Assembly (NCBI RefSeq): GCF_000429265.1
Contig: NZ_AUBN01000006.1
Location: 186,001-250,000, forward strand
Origin: Actinomyces gerencseriae DSM 6844
GTDB lineage: Bacteria; Actinomycetota; Actinomycetes; Actinomycetales; Actinomycetaceae
Direction of reading: 5' to 3'
DNA: 64,000 bases
Each line of letters opens with the position of its first letter. Position 1 is the first letter of the stretch. The translations under genes and the position numbers were made by a program. Positions 44,212 to 52,326 of this stretch are shown here, one piece after another. The notes beneath the pieces are model-generated. The model made no database searches. It was given only the letters and a program-made list of their open reading frames with translations, and was not told the DNA's origin.

Positions 44212-45624
44212 TCAGGAGACGGAGGCGCCCTCCCGCCGGGTCTCGTCACGTGCGTCAGCGGTCCGCCCGTGCCGGGAGGCGCGACGATTCGCGCGGTCGA
44301 GGACGACAGCGGTCGCGCAGCCGACCGCCGCGACGCTCGCGGTGATGATGAAGATGATCCGGTACCCGGCGGCCGGGTCGGAGGCGTGACCGTCGAGGAT
44401 GCGACCATCGAGGTTGTAGCCCCACAGGATGGAGGCGTAGGCCAGCAGGGACCCGACGGCCATGGCCGAGCCATCGATCTCCTCGGGCAGCTCCAGCTCG
44501 CCGATCGGCGCCAGGATGACGGACTTGCCGAGGAAGGTGGCCAACGCCACCATGATGAGCAGGCCGACGATCGGCACGATCATGGCCGCGGTGACCGGCA
44601 GCGTCAGGATGATGCCGCACGCCACCGCGACGAAGCCCAGCGCGACCATCATCATCCGAGTGGACGACTTGAAGACGTAATCCGCCGTGACGCCCGAGAT
44701 GATTCCGGCGAGCATGGCGATCAGCCCCACATTGAAGACGCCGAAGGCCGCCGCCACCGCGGTGGAGGCTCCGAAGACCTGCTGCACGTACGGGGCGGAG
44801 ATGTACATGAGGTTGACGTCGCACCAGTACACGGCCATCGCGGCGATGCCGGCGAGCCAGATGCGGGGAAGGGAGAGCACGTGCAGCAGCCCCTTGAGCG
44901 CGGCCACCGAGTGCGAGACGCGCTCACCCGTGGCGATCCTGGTGTCGGGGACGTATCGCACCACGGCGACCATCATCGGCACCAGGAGCAGGGCGTAGGC
45001 GATGGCGAAGCCGCGCATGACGGTCGTCGTCGAGTCGGGCAGGAGCATGAGGACCAGGATGACGATCCCGTTCAGGACGAACTCGGTCAGGCGGCGGACC
45101 GCCTCCAGCAGGCCCATGGCCAGCCCCCTGCCCTTGCGATCCCGGTCCGCCGCCAGGATGCACACGCCGTTGGCGACGGCCGGCCACATGATGGCATCGA
45201 CCACCGCCCAGGTGATCGCGATGACCCCCATGACCGCGAAGGGCGGATCGACCACGAACAGGATGAGGGAGGTGACCATCCTCCACCCGAGACCGCCCAG
45301 GATGATCGTGCGCACCCGTACCCGGTTGTTCACCCAGCCCGCGGGCACGTACAGGAACATGGCCAGACCGAGATAGGTCATGAGCAGCCCGAACTGGGTC
45401 TGGGTGATTCCGAGGGTCTGCTGCAGGGGAATCAGGAGCGACCCCTTGAAGGCCTCGAAGCTCGCGTAGATGACCTCTCCGGACAGGGCGATGGTCAGGA
45501 AGGGGAGGAGGCGGCCCCGGCGCAGGAACGGGGGACGACGGAGTGCCGGGAGGTGCGAGGATGCCGAGGGTCGTGAGGATGCTGACGATGACGAGGGGAT
45601 CGAGGGCGCTGAGGATGCAGTCAT
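44212..45624 (-). CDS. Major facilitator superfamily transporter
   Basis: This 470-residue transporter has about 12 predicted helices, with a Ser/Ala/Pro-rich cytoplasmic N-terminus (residues 1-35). The loop after helix 2 (GWVNNRVRVRTIILGGLGWR) matches the MFS signature position. AGGAG lies 8 bases before the ATG at 45624; the upstream TTG at 45642 is rejected. It lies 66 bases downstream of a glycerophosphodiesterase gene on the same strand, so the cargo may be glycerol-phosphate or a related diester product. This is inferred from the neighbour only; the family position cannot be told by eye. Confidence 0.88.
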   Translation of the reverse strand: MTASSAPSIPSSSSASSRPSASSHLPALRRPPFLRRGRLLPFLTIALSGEVIYASFEAFKGSLLIPLQQTLGITQTQFGLLMTYLGLAMFLYVPAGWVNNRVRVRTIILGGLGWRMVTSLILFVVDPPFAVMGVIAITWAVVDAIMWPAVANGVCILAADRDRKGRGLAMGLLEAVRRLTEFVLNGIVILVLMLLPDSTTTVMRGFAIAYALLLVPMMVAVVRYVPDTRIATGERVSHSVAALKGLLHVLSLPRIWLAGIAAMAVYWCDVNLMYISAPYVQQVFGASTAVAAAFGVFNVGLIAMLAGIISGVTADYVFKSSTRMMMVALGFVAVACGIILTLPVTAAMIVPIVGLLIMVALATFLGKSVILAPIGELELPEEIDGSAMAVGSLLAYASILWGYNLDGRILDGHASDPAAGYRIIFIITASVAAVGCATAVVLDRANRRASRHGRTADARDETRREGASVS

Positions 45625-45690
45625 GAGAGGGACTCCTGACAAGGAGGACGGATCGAGCAGACTGGGGGACGGGTCGTCGGGACGAGCCGG

Positions 45691-46521
45691 TCAGCGGGCC
45701 GGTCTCGCGTCGAGAAGGGGATAGACATCGGTGAACACGCCGGTGCAGCCCCAGGTGAACAGCCGGTCGGCGCGGTCGGGCCGATTGACGGTCCAGACGT
45801 TGACACCGTAGCCGGCCGCGCGGGCCGCGCGCACCACCGTCTCACTCAGGCCCGCGTCCTCAGGGTGGATCGCGACGGCGCCGCACAGCTCGGCGACCGA
45901 GCGCCAGTCGGGACGGATGGTCGCCGCCCTGTACAGGACGGCGGTGGCGTACCCGGGGTGGCGCTGGTGGAAGGCCATGAGCAGGGGCTGGCTGAAGGAG
46001 GACACGAGAACCTCCCTGCGCGCGTCGAGCCGTTCCAGGGCCGCGGCGAGGGCGTCGACCAGCTCAATGCTGCGAGCCGCCCCCTGCTCGTTGGCCTTGA
46101 GCTCGATATTGGCGTTGACGCAGCGCTCATTCATGAAGTCGATGAAGGCCCCCAGCGTGGGCAGGCGCTCGCCGGCGAAACCGGGATCGAACCAGCTTCC
46201 GGCGTCGATGCTCTCGAGATCGGCGGCCCGAAGCTCATAGATGCTTCCGCTGCGATCGGTTGTCCGGTCCAGAGCGGTGTCATGGATGAGCACGGGCGTG
46301 GAGTCGGCGAGCAGGTCGACGTCGGTCTCGATCCACTGCGCACCGGCGTCGGCGGCGGCGCGGAAGGCCGCCATCGTGTTCTCGGGCGCGGCCGATGACA
46401 GACCGCGGTGGGCGAGCACGGTGCGCTCGATGCTCGGGATATTGCGGCTCGGGCGCGCCACCGTCCGCGTGACGACGACGCCCCGGCATCCGTCGTCGGG
46501 CAAGGTCTTGGGGACCGGCAT
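45691..46521 (-). CDS. Glycerophosphodiester phosphodiesterase (GDPD family)
   Basis: This 276-residue TIM-barrel phosphodiesterase hydrolyses glycerophosphodiesters to glycerol 3-phosphate and an alcohol. The signature LAHRGLSSAAPENTMAAF, the metal-binding ETDVDLLADSTPVLIHDT and the later NIELKAN and WTVNRPD motifs are all present. AAGGAGG lies 6 bases before the ATG at 46521, which decides the start within a longer open frame. No signal peptide is visible, so it appears cytoplasmic and would act on imported substrates, which fits the MFS gene directly downstream. Confidence 0.93.
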   Translation of the reverse strand: MPVPKTLPDDGCRGVVVTRTVARPSRNIPSIERTVLAHRGLSSAAPENTMAAFRAAADAGAQWIETDVDLLADSTPVLIHDTALDRTTDRSGSIYELRAADLESIDAGSWFDPGFAGERLPTLGAFIDFMNERCVNANIELKANEQGAARSIELVDALAAALERLDARREVLVSSFSQPLLMAFHQRHPGYATAVLYRAATIRPDWRSVAELCGAVAIHPEDAGLSETVVRAARAAGYGVNVWTVNRPDRADRLFTWGCTGVFTDVYPLLDARPAR

Positions 46522-46652
46522 GCGCGGCCTCCTTCCCGCAGCGCTGATCCTCGGCGCCCGCCGGCACCACCCTAGCCGGACCTCGCGCGCCGCTCCCCTC
46601 CGCATCGGCGGCACGAGCCCGGCCACCGGAAGCCGCGGTGACGAGCGGGCCG

Positions 46653-47882
46653 TCACCACCCCACGGCGACGGGCTCGGGCACGAGGACGACTCCGTAGCG
46701 CTCCCGCACCCCCTCGACGATCGCGTCGCGCAGGGCGACCACGTCGGCGGCGGTGGCGCCGCCCCGATTGGTCAGGGCGAGCACGTGCTTGGTGGACAGG
46801 CTCGCCCGCCCGCGCGTCCCGGGCGCGGTGAAGCCCTTCGAGAAGCCGGCGTGGTCGATGAGCCAGGCGGCCGAGGTCTTGACCAGGCCATCGACGACGG
46901 GGGCGCCACGAGTACCGGCGACGGCCCGCGCGCGGTCGGCGACGGGGAACCGAGGGGCGTCCTCGGGGAGGGCCGCGGCCTCGGCCGAGGTGAGGATCGG
47001 ATTGGTGAAGAAGGAGCCGGCGGACCAGGTGTCGTGGTCGGCGGCGTCCAGCACCATGCCCTTGGAGCGGCGCAGCGCCAGGACGGCCTCGCGCACCTCG
47101 CGGGCATCGACGCGGGCGCCCATCTCGACGTCGAGCGCCCCGGCCAGCTGGCTGTAGGCGATGGGGGCGGACAGGGAAGCCCGGTGCACGTGGAAGGTCA
47201 CCGAGAGCACGACCCAGCGCCCCGTCGGGCCCCAGGTGCGGCCCGCCCCGACGTCCGGGTCGGTCAGGGACCGCTTGAGCGCGGAGTCGCGATAGGTCAG
47301 GCGCAACTCCGACAGCGGGATGTGGACCGTCCGCCCCGCGGCCCGGTCCCAGGCGCGCACGGAGGCGAGGAGCTCGGCGACCTCGGCGCCGTAAGCGCCG
47401 ATGTTCTGCACGGGGGCGGCGCCGACAGTGCCAGGAATGCCCGACAGAGCGGCGAAACCGCCCCAGTCCGAGGCGACGGCCCGCCGCACGAGGTCGTCCC
47501 AGGTGGTGCCGGCGGTGGCGGTGACCTGCACGCCGCCGCACGGGTCGTCGGTCACGAGGTCGACCTCGGCCCGCGCATCACGCACGACGACGCCCTCGAA
47601 GCCCGCGTCGGCGGCCAGGATGTTGGACCCGCCGCCGATCACGAGCAGCGGTACCGAGTCGGCGTCGGCCTGCCTGACGGCGTCGATGAGCCCGGCCTCG
47701 CTGGTGGTCTCGACGTAATCGCCCACCGGCCCGCCCACGCGCAGGGTGGTCAGCTCGGCCAGGGCGGGCGCCGTCGCCGTCGGCGTGCCCGGGGTCCGGC
47801 CCAGAGCCTCGACGGACGCCGGCCAGTCGGCGGGGTCGACGGACTCACGAGGACTGACTGCGCCACTGGCGGACTGGCTCAT
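46653..47882 (-). CDS. murB: UDP-N-acetylenolpyruvoylglucosamine reductase
   Basis: This 409-residue FAD enzyme makes UDP-N-acetylmuramate, the second committed step of peptidoglycan synthesis. It shows LTTLRVGGPVGDYVET, the FAD-binding GGGSNILAAD and SGIPGTVGAAPVQNIGAYG, the catalytic Ser region WSAGSFFTNP, and the C-terminal VLVPEPV with the active-site Glu. It is longer than E. coli MurB, as is common in actinobacteria. AGGAG lies 6 bases before the ATG at 47882; the longer frame to 47954 is rejected. It is downstream of the bS22 gene on the same strand. Confidence 0.95.
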   Translation of the reverse strand: MSQSASGAVSPRESVDPADWPASVEALGRTPGTPTATAPALAELTTLRVGGPVGDYVETTSEAGLIDAVRQADADSVPLLVIGGGSNILAADAGFEGVVVRDARAEVDLVTDDPCGGVQVTATAGTTWDDLVRRAVASDWGGFAALSGIPGTVGAAPVQNIGAYGAEVAELLASVRAWDRAAGRTVHIPLSELRLTYRDSALKRSLTDPDVGAGRTWGPTGRWVVLSVTFHVHRASLSAPIAYSQLAGALDVEMGARVDAREVREAVLALRRSKGMVLDAADHDTWSAGSFFTNPILTSAEAAALPEDAPRFPVADRARAVAGTRGAPVVDGLVKTSAAWLIDHAGFSKGFTAPGTRGRASLSTKHVLALTNRGGATAADVVALRDAIVEGVRERYGVVLVPEPVAVGW

Positions 47883-47989
47883 CACTGGCTCCTGGGATCG
47901 GATCGGCGCTCCGAGACCCCGGCCGACATCCGACCATGGGGATGCGCTCCGCACGCGATGCGGAGTCTACGAGCGCGGCGGGGCGATCA

Positions 47990-48088
47990 TCACTTCTTGT
48001 TGCGGCGCTGGTGGCGGGTCTTGCGGAGCAGCTTGCGGTGCTTCTTCTTGGCCATGCGCTTGCGGCGCTTCTTGATAACAGATCCCAT
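47990..48088 (-). CDS. Small ribosomal protein bS22 (AURKAIP1/COX24 type)
   Basis: This is a 32-residue, extremely basic protein (MGSVIKKRRKRMAKKKHRKL, then LRKTRHQRRNKK), preceded by TGAGGAG. It matches the 33-residue bS22 found in mycobacterial 30S structures and annotated as an AURKAIP1/COX24-domain protein. It lies downstream of an HTH gene on the same strand, the same neighbour pair as Rv0500A-Rv0500B in Mycobacterium tuberculosis (from memory of that genome). Open frames that extend it upstream are not supported. Confidence 0.93.
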   Translation of the reverse strand: MGSVIKKRRKRMAKKKHRKLLRKTRHQRRNKK

Positions 48089-48261
48089 GGGACTCCTCAG
48101 TTTGTTCATGCGCCCGGTGGCTCGACCGCGTCCTGGCGTCAACCGCCGACACCGGTCGAGAGCCGGACGAGCACGAGCGAGTACGGCGGCAGGACCACCG
48201 GCGCGCCCGCAGGCGCCCCGCATTCCGGCCACACTGGTGACTTGCGTGAGTCTAGCGGGTA

Positions 48262-48504
48262 TCAGGAACCCGTCGACTCCGACTCCTCGTGGCCCCAGTC
48301 ACCAAGACCGGCGGAGAGGTACTGTCTGACGGCGCGCTCGGGGACGCGGAAGGAACGGCCGACCTGCATCGCAGGCAGATCACCGGAGTGGACCATGCGG
48401 TACACCGTCATCTTGGAGACGCGGAGCATGGTGGCGACCTCGGCCACAGTGAGGAAGGAGGGGGTGCTCGAAGAGCCGGAAGGAGAAGGGATGCCCGGTG
48501 CCAT
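48262..48504 (-). CDS. Excisionase-type helix-turn-helix protein
   Basis: This 80-residue protein (start at 48504, no strong ribosome binding site) contains FLTVAEVATMLRVSKMTVYR and MVHSGDLPAMQVGRSFRVPE, the winged helix-turn-helix seen in excisionase/BldC-type proteins. Its sequence closely resembles Rv0500A, which is always followed by the bS22 gene, as here. A role in DNA binding is clear; the targets are not. A TATATT -10 element at 48595-48600 lies upstream. The N-terminal Pro/Ser-rich stretch makes the exact start uncertain. Confidence 0.88.
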   Translation of the reverse strand: MAPGIPSPSGSSSTPSFLTVAEVATMLRVSKMTVYRMVHSGDLPAMQVGRSFRVPERAVRQYLSAGLGDWGHEESESTGS

Positions 48505-48594
48505 GGGTGGTGAGTTTCCCGTCGTCGAATGTCGGTGGCGCAGCGGTGTCACCACCGCCGAGCGGGCCCGCCCCGGGGCAGACCCGCCGGGAAC

Positions 48595-48600
48595 AATATA
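48595..48600 (-). promoter_or_regulatory. TATATT -10 element for the HTH-bS22 genes
   Basis: On the minus strand TATATT stands out in a GC-rich region between the divergent HTH and trkH genes. A start about 7 bases downstream would give a leader of about 85 bases. No TTGACA-like -35 is seen at 17 bases. Confidence 0.45.
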
Positions 48601-48688
48601 ACCTGAGCCACTCGTGCCGCATAGACCATTTCCTCTCACAAGAGCCACTCGCGTCGCAGATCACATTTAGATCACGAAAGTTGACGAG

Positions 48689-50311
48689 ATGAACAGACGA
48701 CGCGCTTTACCGTCATCGAGCGGTCCAAGCAAGAATGGCCCCGTGCCCGCCTCGCACCCCCGCCTCGGCCCCGACAGCCCGCCGCCCCCTCGTGGAGGGG
48801 GCGCGAGGGGCGTACGCGCCCCCGTGACCCGGAACTGGCACGCCCCGACTCCGGCATTCGCCGGACGACGGCGCCCCTCACCCGTCACCGCGCCCCGGGG
48901 CCCCGGTGATCCTCGCGGTCCCGGCGAATCCAGGACCGCGAGGATCCTGGCGGTCCTGCAGCGGTGGAACCTGCGCGCCCGCGTGGCACGGGCCGCGCGC
49001 TTCACACCCGCCCGCCTGGCCGTCATCGTCTTCGCGGCCATCATCGCCGTGGTCACGATGCTGCTCAGCCTGCCCGTGGCGGCGGCGGACAACCGGCACG
49101 CCAGCATGATCGACGCCCTGTTCACGGCGACCTCGGCGGTGTGCGTCACCGGCCTGACCACCGTCGATACCGCGACCTACTGGTCGCCCTTCGGTCAGGC
49201 GGTCATCATCCTGGGCGCGGCCGTCGGCGGGCTCGGCATCATGACTCTCGCCTCACTGCTGTCCTTCGCCGTGTCCCGCCACGTGGGCCTGACCCAGCGC
49301 ATGCTCGCGGCCAGCGAGAACCAGTCGCGCCTGGGCGACGTCGCCGCCCTGCTGCGAGCCGTGATGTACACGGCGATCGGCGCCGAGGCCCTGCTCGCGC
49401 TCGTCCTGCTCCCCCGCTTCCTCACCCTGGGCCTCGATCTCCGGCATGCCTGCTGGTACGCCTTCTTCATGGCGCTGTCGATCTTCAACAACGCCGGTTT
49501 CGTCGTCATGCCGGAGGGCCTGGCGCCCTACGCGACGGACTGGTGGATGGGTATGCCGATCGTGGTGGGCACCTTCGTGGGCGCCGTCGGCTTCCCCGTG
49601 ATCCTGGACGTCGTGCGCCATCGACGCCGTCCACGCCAGTGGACGCTGCACACCAAGCTCACCCTGGCCACCTACGCCGCTCTATCGGTCGTCTCCACGC
49701 TGACCATCGCCGCCTTCGAGTGGACCAACCCCCGCACCTACGGCGCGCTGCCCGTGGGGGGCAAGATCCTGACGGCGCTGATCAACGGGGTCAATGCGCG
49801 CTCGTCGGGGCTGTCCACGATCACCTCCGAGCACATGCGCGAGGCGACCTGGTTCCTGCAGGACGCCCTCATGTTCGTCGGCGGCGGATCGGCCTCCACG
49901 GCCGGCGGCATCAAGGTGACGACCTTCGCCATCCTGGTCCTGGCGATCCTGGCCGAGGCCCGGGGCGATCGCGACATCGAGGCCTTCGGACGGAGCATCA
50001 CCCTGTCGTCGGTGCGTCTGAGCGTGGCGGTCGCCTTCATCGGAGCCTCCATCATCGGCATCGCGACGCTGCTCATGCTGGAGATGACCAATCTGACGCT
50101 GGACCGCATCCTGTTCGAGGTGGTCAGCGCCTTCGCCACCGTCGGCCTGTCCACCGGGATCACGCAGACGCTCCCGACCAGCGCCAAGTACGTCATCGTG
50201 GTGCTCATGTTCGTGGGACGCGTGGGCACCATGACGGCGGCCACCGCCCTGGCCATGCGCGAGCGGCGCCGCGTGATCCGCATGCCCGCCGAGCGCCCGC
50301 TCATCGGCTGA
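48689..50311 (+). CDS. trkH: Potassium uptake protein TrkH
   Basis: This is a 540-residue TrkH/KtrB-type potassium channel subunit. The four selectivity-filter regions are visible: FTATSAVCVTGLTTVDTATY, SIFNNAGFVVMPEG, GVNARSSGLST and SAFATVGLSTGI, each with the key Gly. Around 10-12 membrane segments fit the superfamily. The N-terminal 80 residues are Pro/Arg-rich and not part of the family core, so translation may begin later, for example at the in-frame GTG at 48743. TrkH works with a cytoplasmic RCK protein, the trkA gene at 51570, which lies beyond a small gene and a decayed patch. Confidence 0.93.
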   Translation: MNRRRALPSSSGPSKNGPVPASHPRLGPDSPPPPRGGGARGVRAPVTRNWHAPTPAFAGRRRPSPVTAPRGPGDPRGPGESRTARILAVLQRWNLRARVARAARFTPARLAVIVFAAIIAVVTMLLSLPVAAADNRHASMIDALFTATSAVCVTGLTTVDTATYWSPFGQAVIILGAAVGGLGIMTLASLLSFAVSRHVGLTQRMLAASENQSRLGDVAALLRAVMYTAIGAEALLALVLLPRFLTLGLDLRHACWYAFFMALSIFNNAGFVVMPEGLAPYATDWWMGMPIVVGTFVGAVGFPVILDVVRHRRRPRQWTLHTKLTLATYAALSVVSTLTIAAFEWTNPRTYGALPVGGKILTALINGVNARSSGLSTITSEHMREATWFLQDALMFVGGGSASTAGGIKVTTFAILVLAILAEARGDRDIEAFGRSITLSSVRLSVAVAFIGASIIGIATLLMLEMTNLTLDRILFEVVSAFATVGLSTGITQTLPTSAKYVIVVLMFVGRVGTMTAATALAMRERRRVIRMPAERPLIG

Positions 50312-50346
50312 TGATGACTCACAGCGACTGACGGCGGCTGACGACG

Positions 50347-50850
50347 ATGCGGTACGACGACCTGCTGGAGGAGGTCTCCGACCCGGAGACCATGCGGCTG
50401 CGCTCGCTGTCCCTGCGCGCCATCGCGCAGGGCATGTACGACGACGGCGCGCGGCTGGCCATGCGCGCGAGGACCGCCGCCATGACGGGCCGCACCCGCG
50501 CCGAGCAGGCCGGTCTGCACCTGAGCCTGATCACCTACGGCCCGGCCCAGCAGCTCGTCTCCGCGGCGGTCAGGCACCTGCTGGCGCATCAGTACGACGA
50601 GTGCCTGCACGCCGCGCAGCTGGCCGGCGCCCTGTACGAGTTCTCCGACGCCACCGACTACGACCTCAAGGAGTACTGGGAAGTCGTGGGGCTGGCCTAC
50701 CGGGGTCTGGGCGACGAGCGCGAGATGGACAACGCCTTCATCCTGGCGAGGCTGTCGAGCTCGGATCCCCAGTGGGCATCGCAGTGGTCGACTCGGGAAC
50801 CGGCTCAGGAGTCACCGCGCCCCGACTCCCCCGATCCCCCCGAGCGGTGA
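50347..50850 (+). CDS. Hypothetical protein between trkH and trkA
   Basis: This 167-residue soluble protein is mostly helical, with a pattern of short helices (RLAMRARTAAMTGRTRAEQA, AVRHLLAHQYDECLHAAQLA, YWEVVGLAYRGLGDEREMDN) that looks like tetratricopeptide-type pairs. The C-terminal 20 residues are Pro/Ser/Glu-rich. It starts 35 bases after the trkH stop, so it is likely co-transcribed with trkH. The function is unknown. Its last 46 bases overlap the end of a decayed tetR gene on the other strand. Confidence 0.8.
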   Translation: MRYDDLLEEVSDPETMRLRSLSLRAIAQGMYDDGARLAMRARTAAMTGRTRAEQAGLHLSLITYGPAQQLVSAAVRHLLAHQYDECLHAAQLAGALYEFSDATDYDLKEYWEVVGLAYRGLGDEREMDNAFILARLSSSDPQWASQWSTREPAQESPRPDSPDPPER

Positions 50851-51158
50851 TGCGGACCCCCGCCTCGGGCGCTCAGGAGGCGCGCGACCGCGCGGGCCGT
50901 CATAGCGGCGTCCCGTCGGCCGTACTCGCCGGTGATGATCCGTTCGACGACCGGATCCGCGGCCCGGCCGAGGACCGCCCGCACGAGGGAGCGCCTGCCC
51001 TCCGGGAAGTAGCGGTAGACCGTGCTCGACGACATGCCGGCCTCGGCGATGATCTCGTCCATCGAGGCGCCGTCGAAGCCCCGCCGGGCGAAGCAGATCT
51101 CCGCCGCCAGGATCCTGGCGACCCGCTGATCTCAGTACGACTGAGTGACGCGCGGCAT
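50805..51158 (-). pseudogene. tetR-family regulator with a nonsense codon and short C-terminus
   Basis: Reading from the ATG at 51158 gives MPRVTQSY, then TGA at 51134-51132, then DQRVARILAAEICFARRGFD and GASMDEIIAEAGMSSSTVYRYF, a normal TetR DNA-binding domain in the same frame. In the family the codon after SY is usually Arg (CGA), so one C-to-T change explains the stop. The frame ends after only 117 codons, without most of the ligand-binding domain, so the gene is truncated too. An internal start at 51062 would lack the first helix. A palindrome CTCAGT-ACG-ACTGAG (51131-51145) covers the stop. Confidence 0.75.
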
Positions 51159-51569
51159 GGCGTCAGGATACGGGGGTCGGCTCGGCGCATTCCGGAACTC
51201 ACTCCTCGTTCTGCTCCGCGGGAGCGAGATCGGGCGGGATCAGATGGACACCATTCGGGGAGTCCGTTATCCCGACTCGATCTTCGCCAGCCGGCCTCCC
51301 GAGCCTCGAGCAGAGCCTTGACGAGGTCCGGCTTCCCCTTCCGGATCTTTCGGATCTCGGCCGGTCCCAGCGCCGGGCCGTCATACGGCATGGGATATCT
51401 CGCGGCGGCACGGCAGGGCGATCACGGCGGTCATCCCAACCGCCGCGGTTCGGGGCTCGGGCGAGTCCGTCGTCAGCGAGTACATTGACGCCCTGAGCAC
51501 AAGGAGCACCGAGCCCGCGCCGTTCGCGCTCAGGACGACACGCACACGCACCACCGCGCAGGAGAACCC
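51159..51569. other. Decayed region between the tetR remnant and trkA
   Basis: This 411-base stretch contains only a short frameshifted minus-strand ORF (51199-51391), listed separately, and the trkA upstream region with its AGGAG site. No intact gene is seen. It separates trkA from the trkH side of the potassium uptake genes. Confidence 0.55.
51199..51391 (-). pseudogene. Frameshifted short ORF, possibly HicA-like
   Basis: One frame from 51391 reads MPYDGPALGPAEIRKIRKGK and PDLVKALLEAREAGWR. Another frame, shifted by one base, ends VGITDSPNGVHLIPPDLAPA and EQNEE before a stop at 51199. Joined near 51280 they give a coherent protein of about 63 residues. The pattern of LxxxARExGW followed by G-V-H-L-I-PPD recalls the HicA-like small double-stranded-RNA-binding fold of toxin-antitoxin systems, but the similarity is faint. 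It lies next to the decayed tetR. Listed as a candidate only. Confidence 0.3.
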
Positions 51570-52238
51570 ATGGCAGCCCCCGTCGATCGCACCGAATCGA
51601 CCCTCGTCATCGGACTGGGACGCTTCGGATCAGCCGTAGCGGCGACCCTGGACCGCCTCGGCCGCGAAGTCCTCGCCGTCGAGACCAATCCGACGATCGT
51701 GCGCCAGTGGACCGGTCGCATCCCCCTCGTCGAGGCCGACGCCACCGACGTGGAGGCCCTCGAGCAGCTGGGCGCCACCGAGTTCGGCACCGCGGTCGTG
51801 GGGGTGGCGACGTCCCTGGAGGCGAGCGTCCTCATCGCCGGCAACCTCGTGGACCTGGAGACCCCGCAGATCTGGGCCAAGGCGATCTCACGGGCGCACG
51901 GCCGCATCCTGAGGCGCATCGGCGCCCACCACGTGGTCTACCCCGAGTTCGACGCCGGCCAGCGCGCCGCGCACCTGGTCTCGGGGCGCATGCTGGACTA
52001 CATCGAGATGGAGAAGGGCGGCTTCACCATCGTCAAGATGCGTCCGCCGACCGAGTTGCACGGATTCACCATCGGCGAGTCCAAGATCCGCTCGCGCTAC
52101 GGCATCACGGTCTTCGGCCTCATGAGCCCCGGGGAGCCCTTCGAGTACGCGACGGCCGAGACCCTGGTCAGCGCGGAGGACGTGCTCGTCGTCGGCGGGG
52201 ACGCGATGCTGCTGGAGCGCTTCGCCAACCGGGCGTGA
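51570..52238 (+). CDS. trkA: Potassium uptake regulator TrkA/KtrA (RCK protein)
   Basis: This 222-residue cytoplasmic RCK protein gates TrkH/KtrB-type potassium channels. The N-terminal Rossmann domain has the nucleotide-binding VIGLGRFGSAVAATLDRLGR motif and VEADATDVEALEQLG; the acidic residue after the second strand (VETNP) suits NAD or ATP ligands. The C-terminal RCK_C domain covers about residues 140-220. AGGAG lies 5 bases before the ATG. It has one RCK unit, the KtrA form rather than the duplicated E. coli TrkA form. Confidence 0.93.
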   Translation: MAAPVDRTESTLVIGLGRFGSAVAATLDRLGREVLAVETNPTIVRQWTGRIPLVEADATDVEALEQLGATEFGTAVVGVATSLEASVLIAGNLVDLETPQIWAKAISRAHGRILRRIGAHHVVYPEFDAGQRAAHLVSGRMLDYIEMEKGGFTIVKMRPPTELHGFTIGESKIRSRYGITVFGLMSPGEPFEYATAETLVSAEDVLVVGGDAMLLERFANRA

Positions 52239-52326
52239 GTCCGGGAGCCCGCGGAGCCGGCCCAACGGCAGCGTCCACCAGCAGGCCGTCGGCACCGGCT
52301 CGAGGAGAGGAGGACGCGAGGAGGCC

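Noticed and set aside
46653-47541. Plus- and minus-strand long frames through murB and the GDPD gene (for example 45691-47541)
   Set aside because: The GDPD start is set by AAGGAGG before 46521 and murB occupies the rest in another frame with full family motifs.
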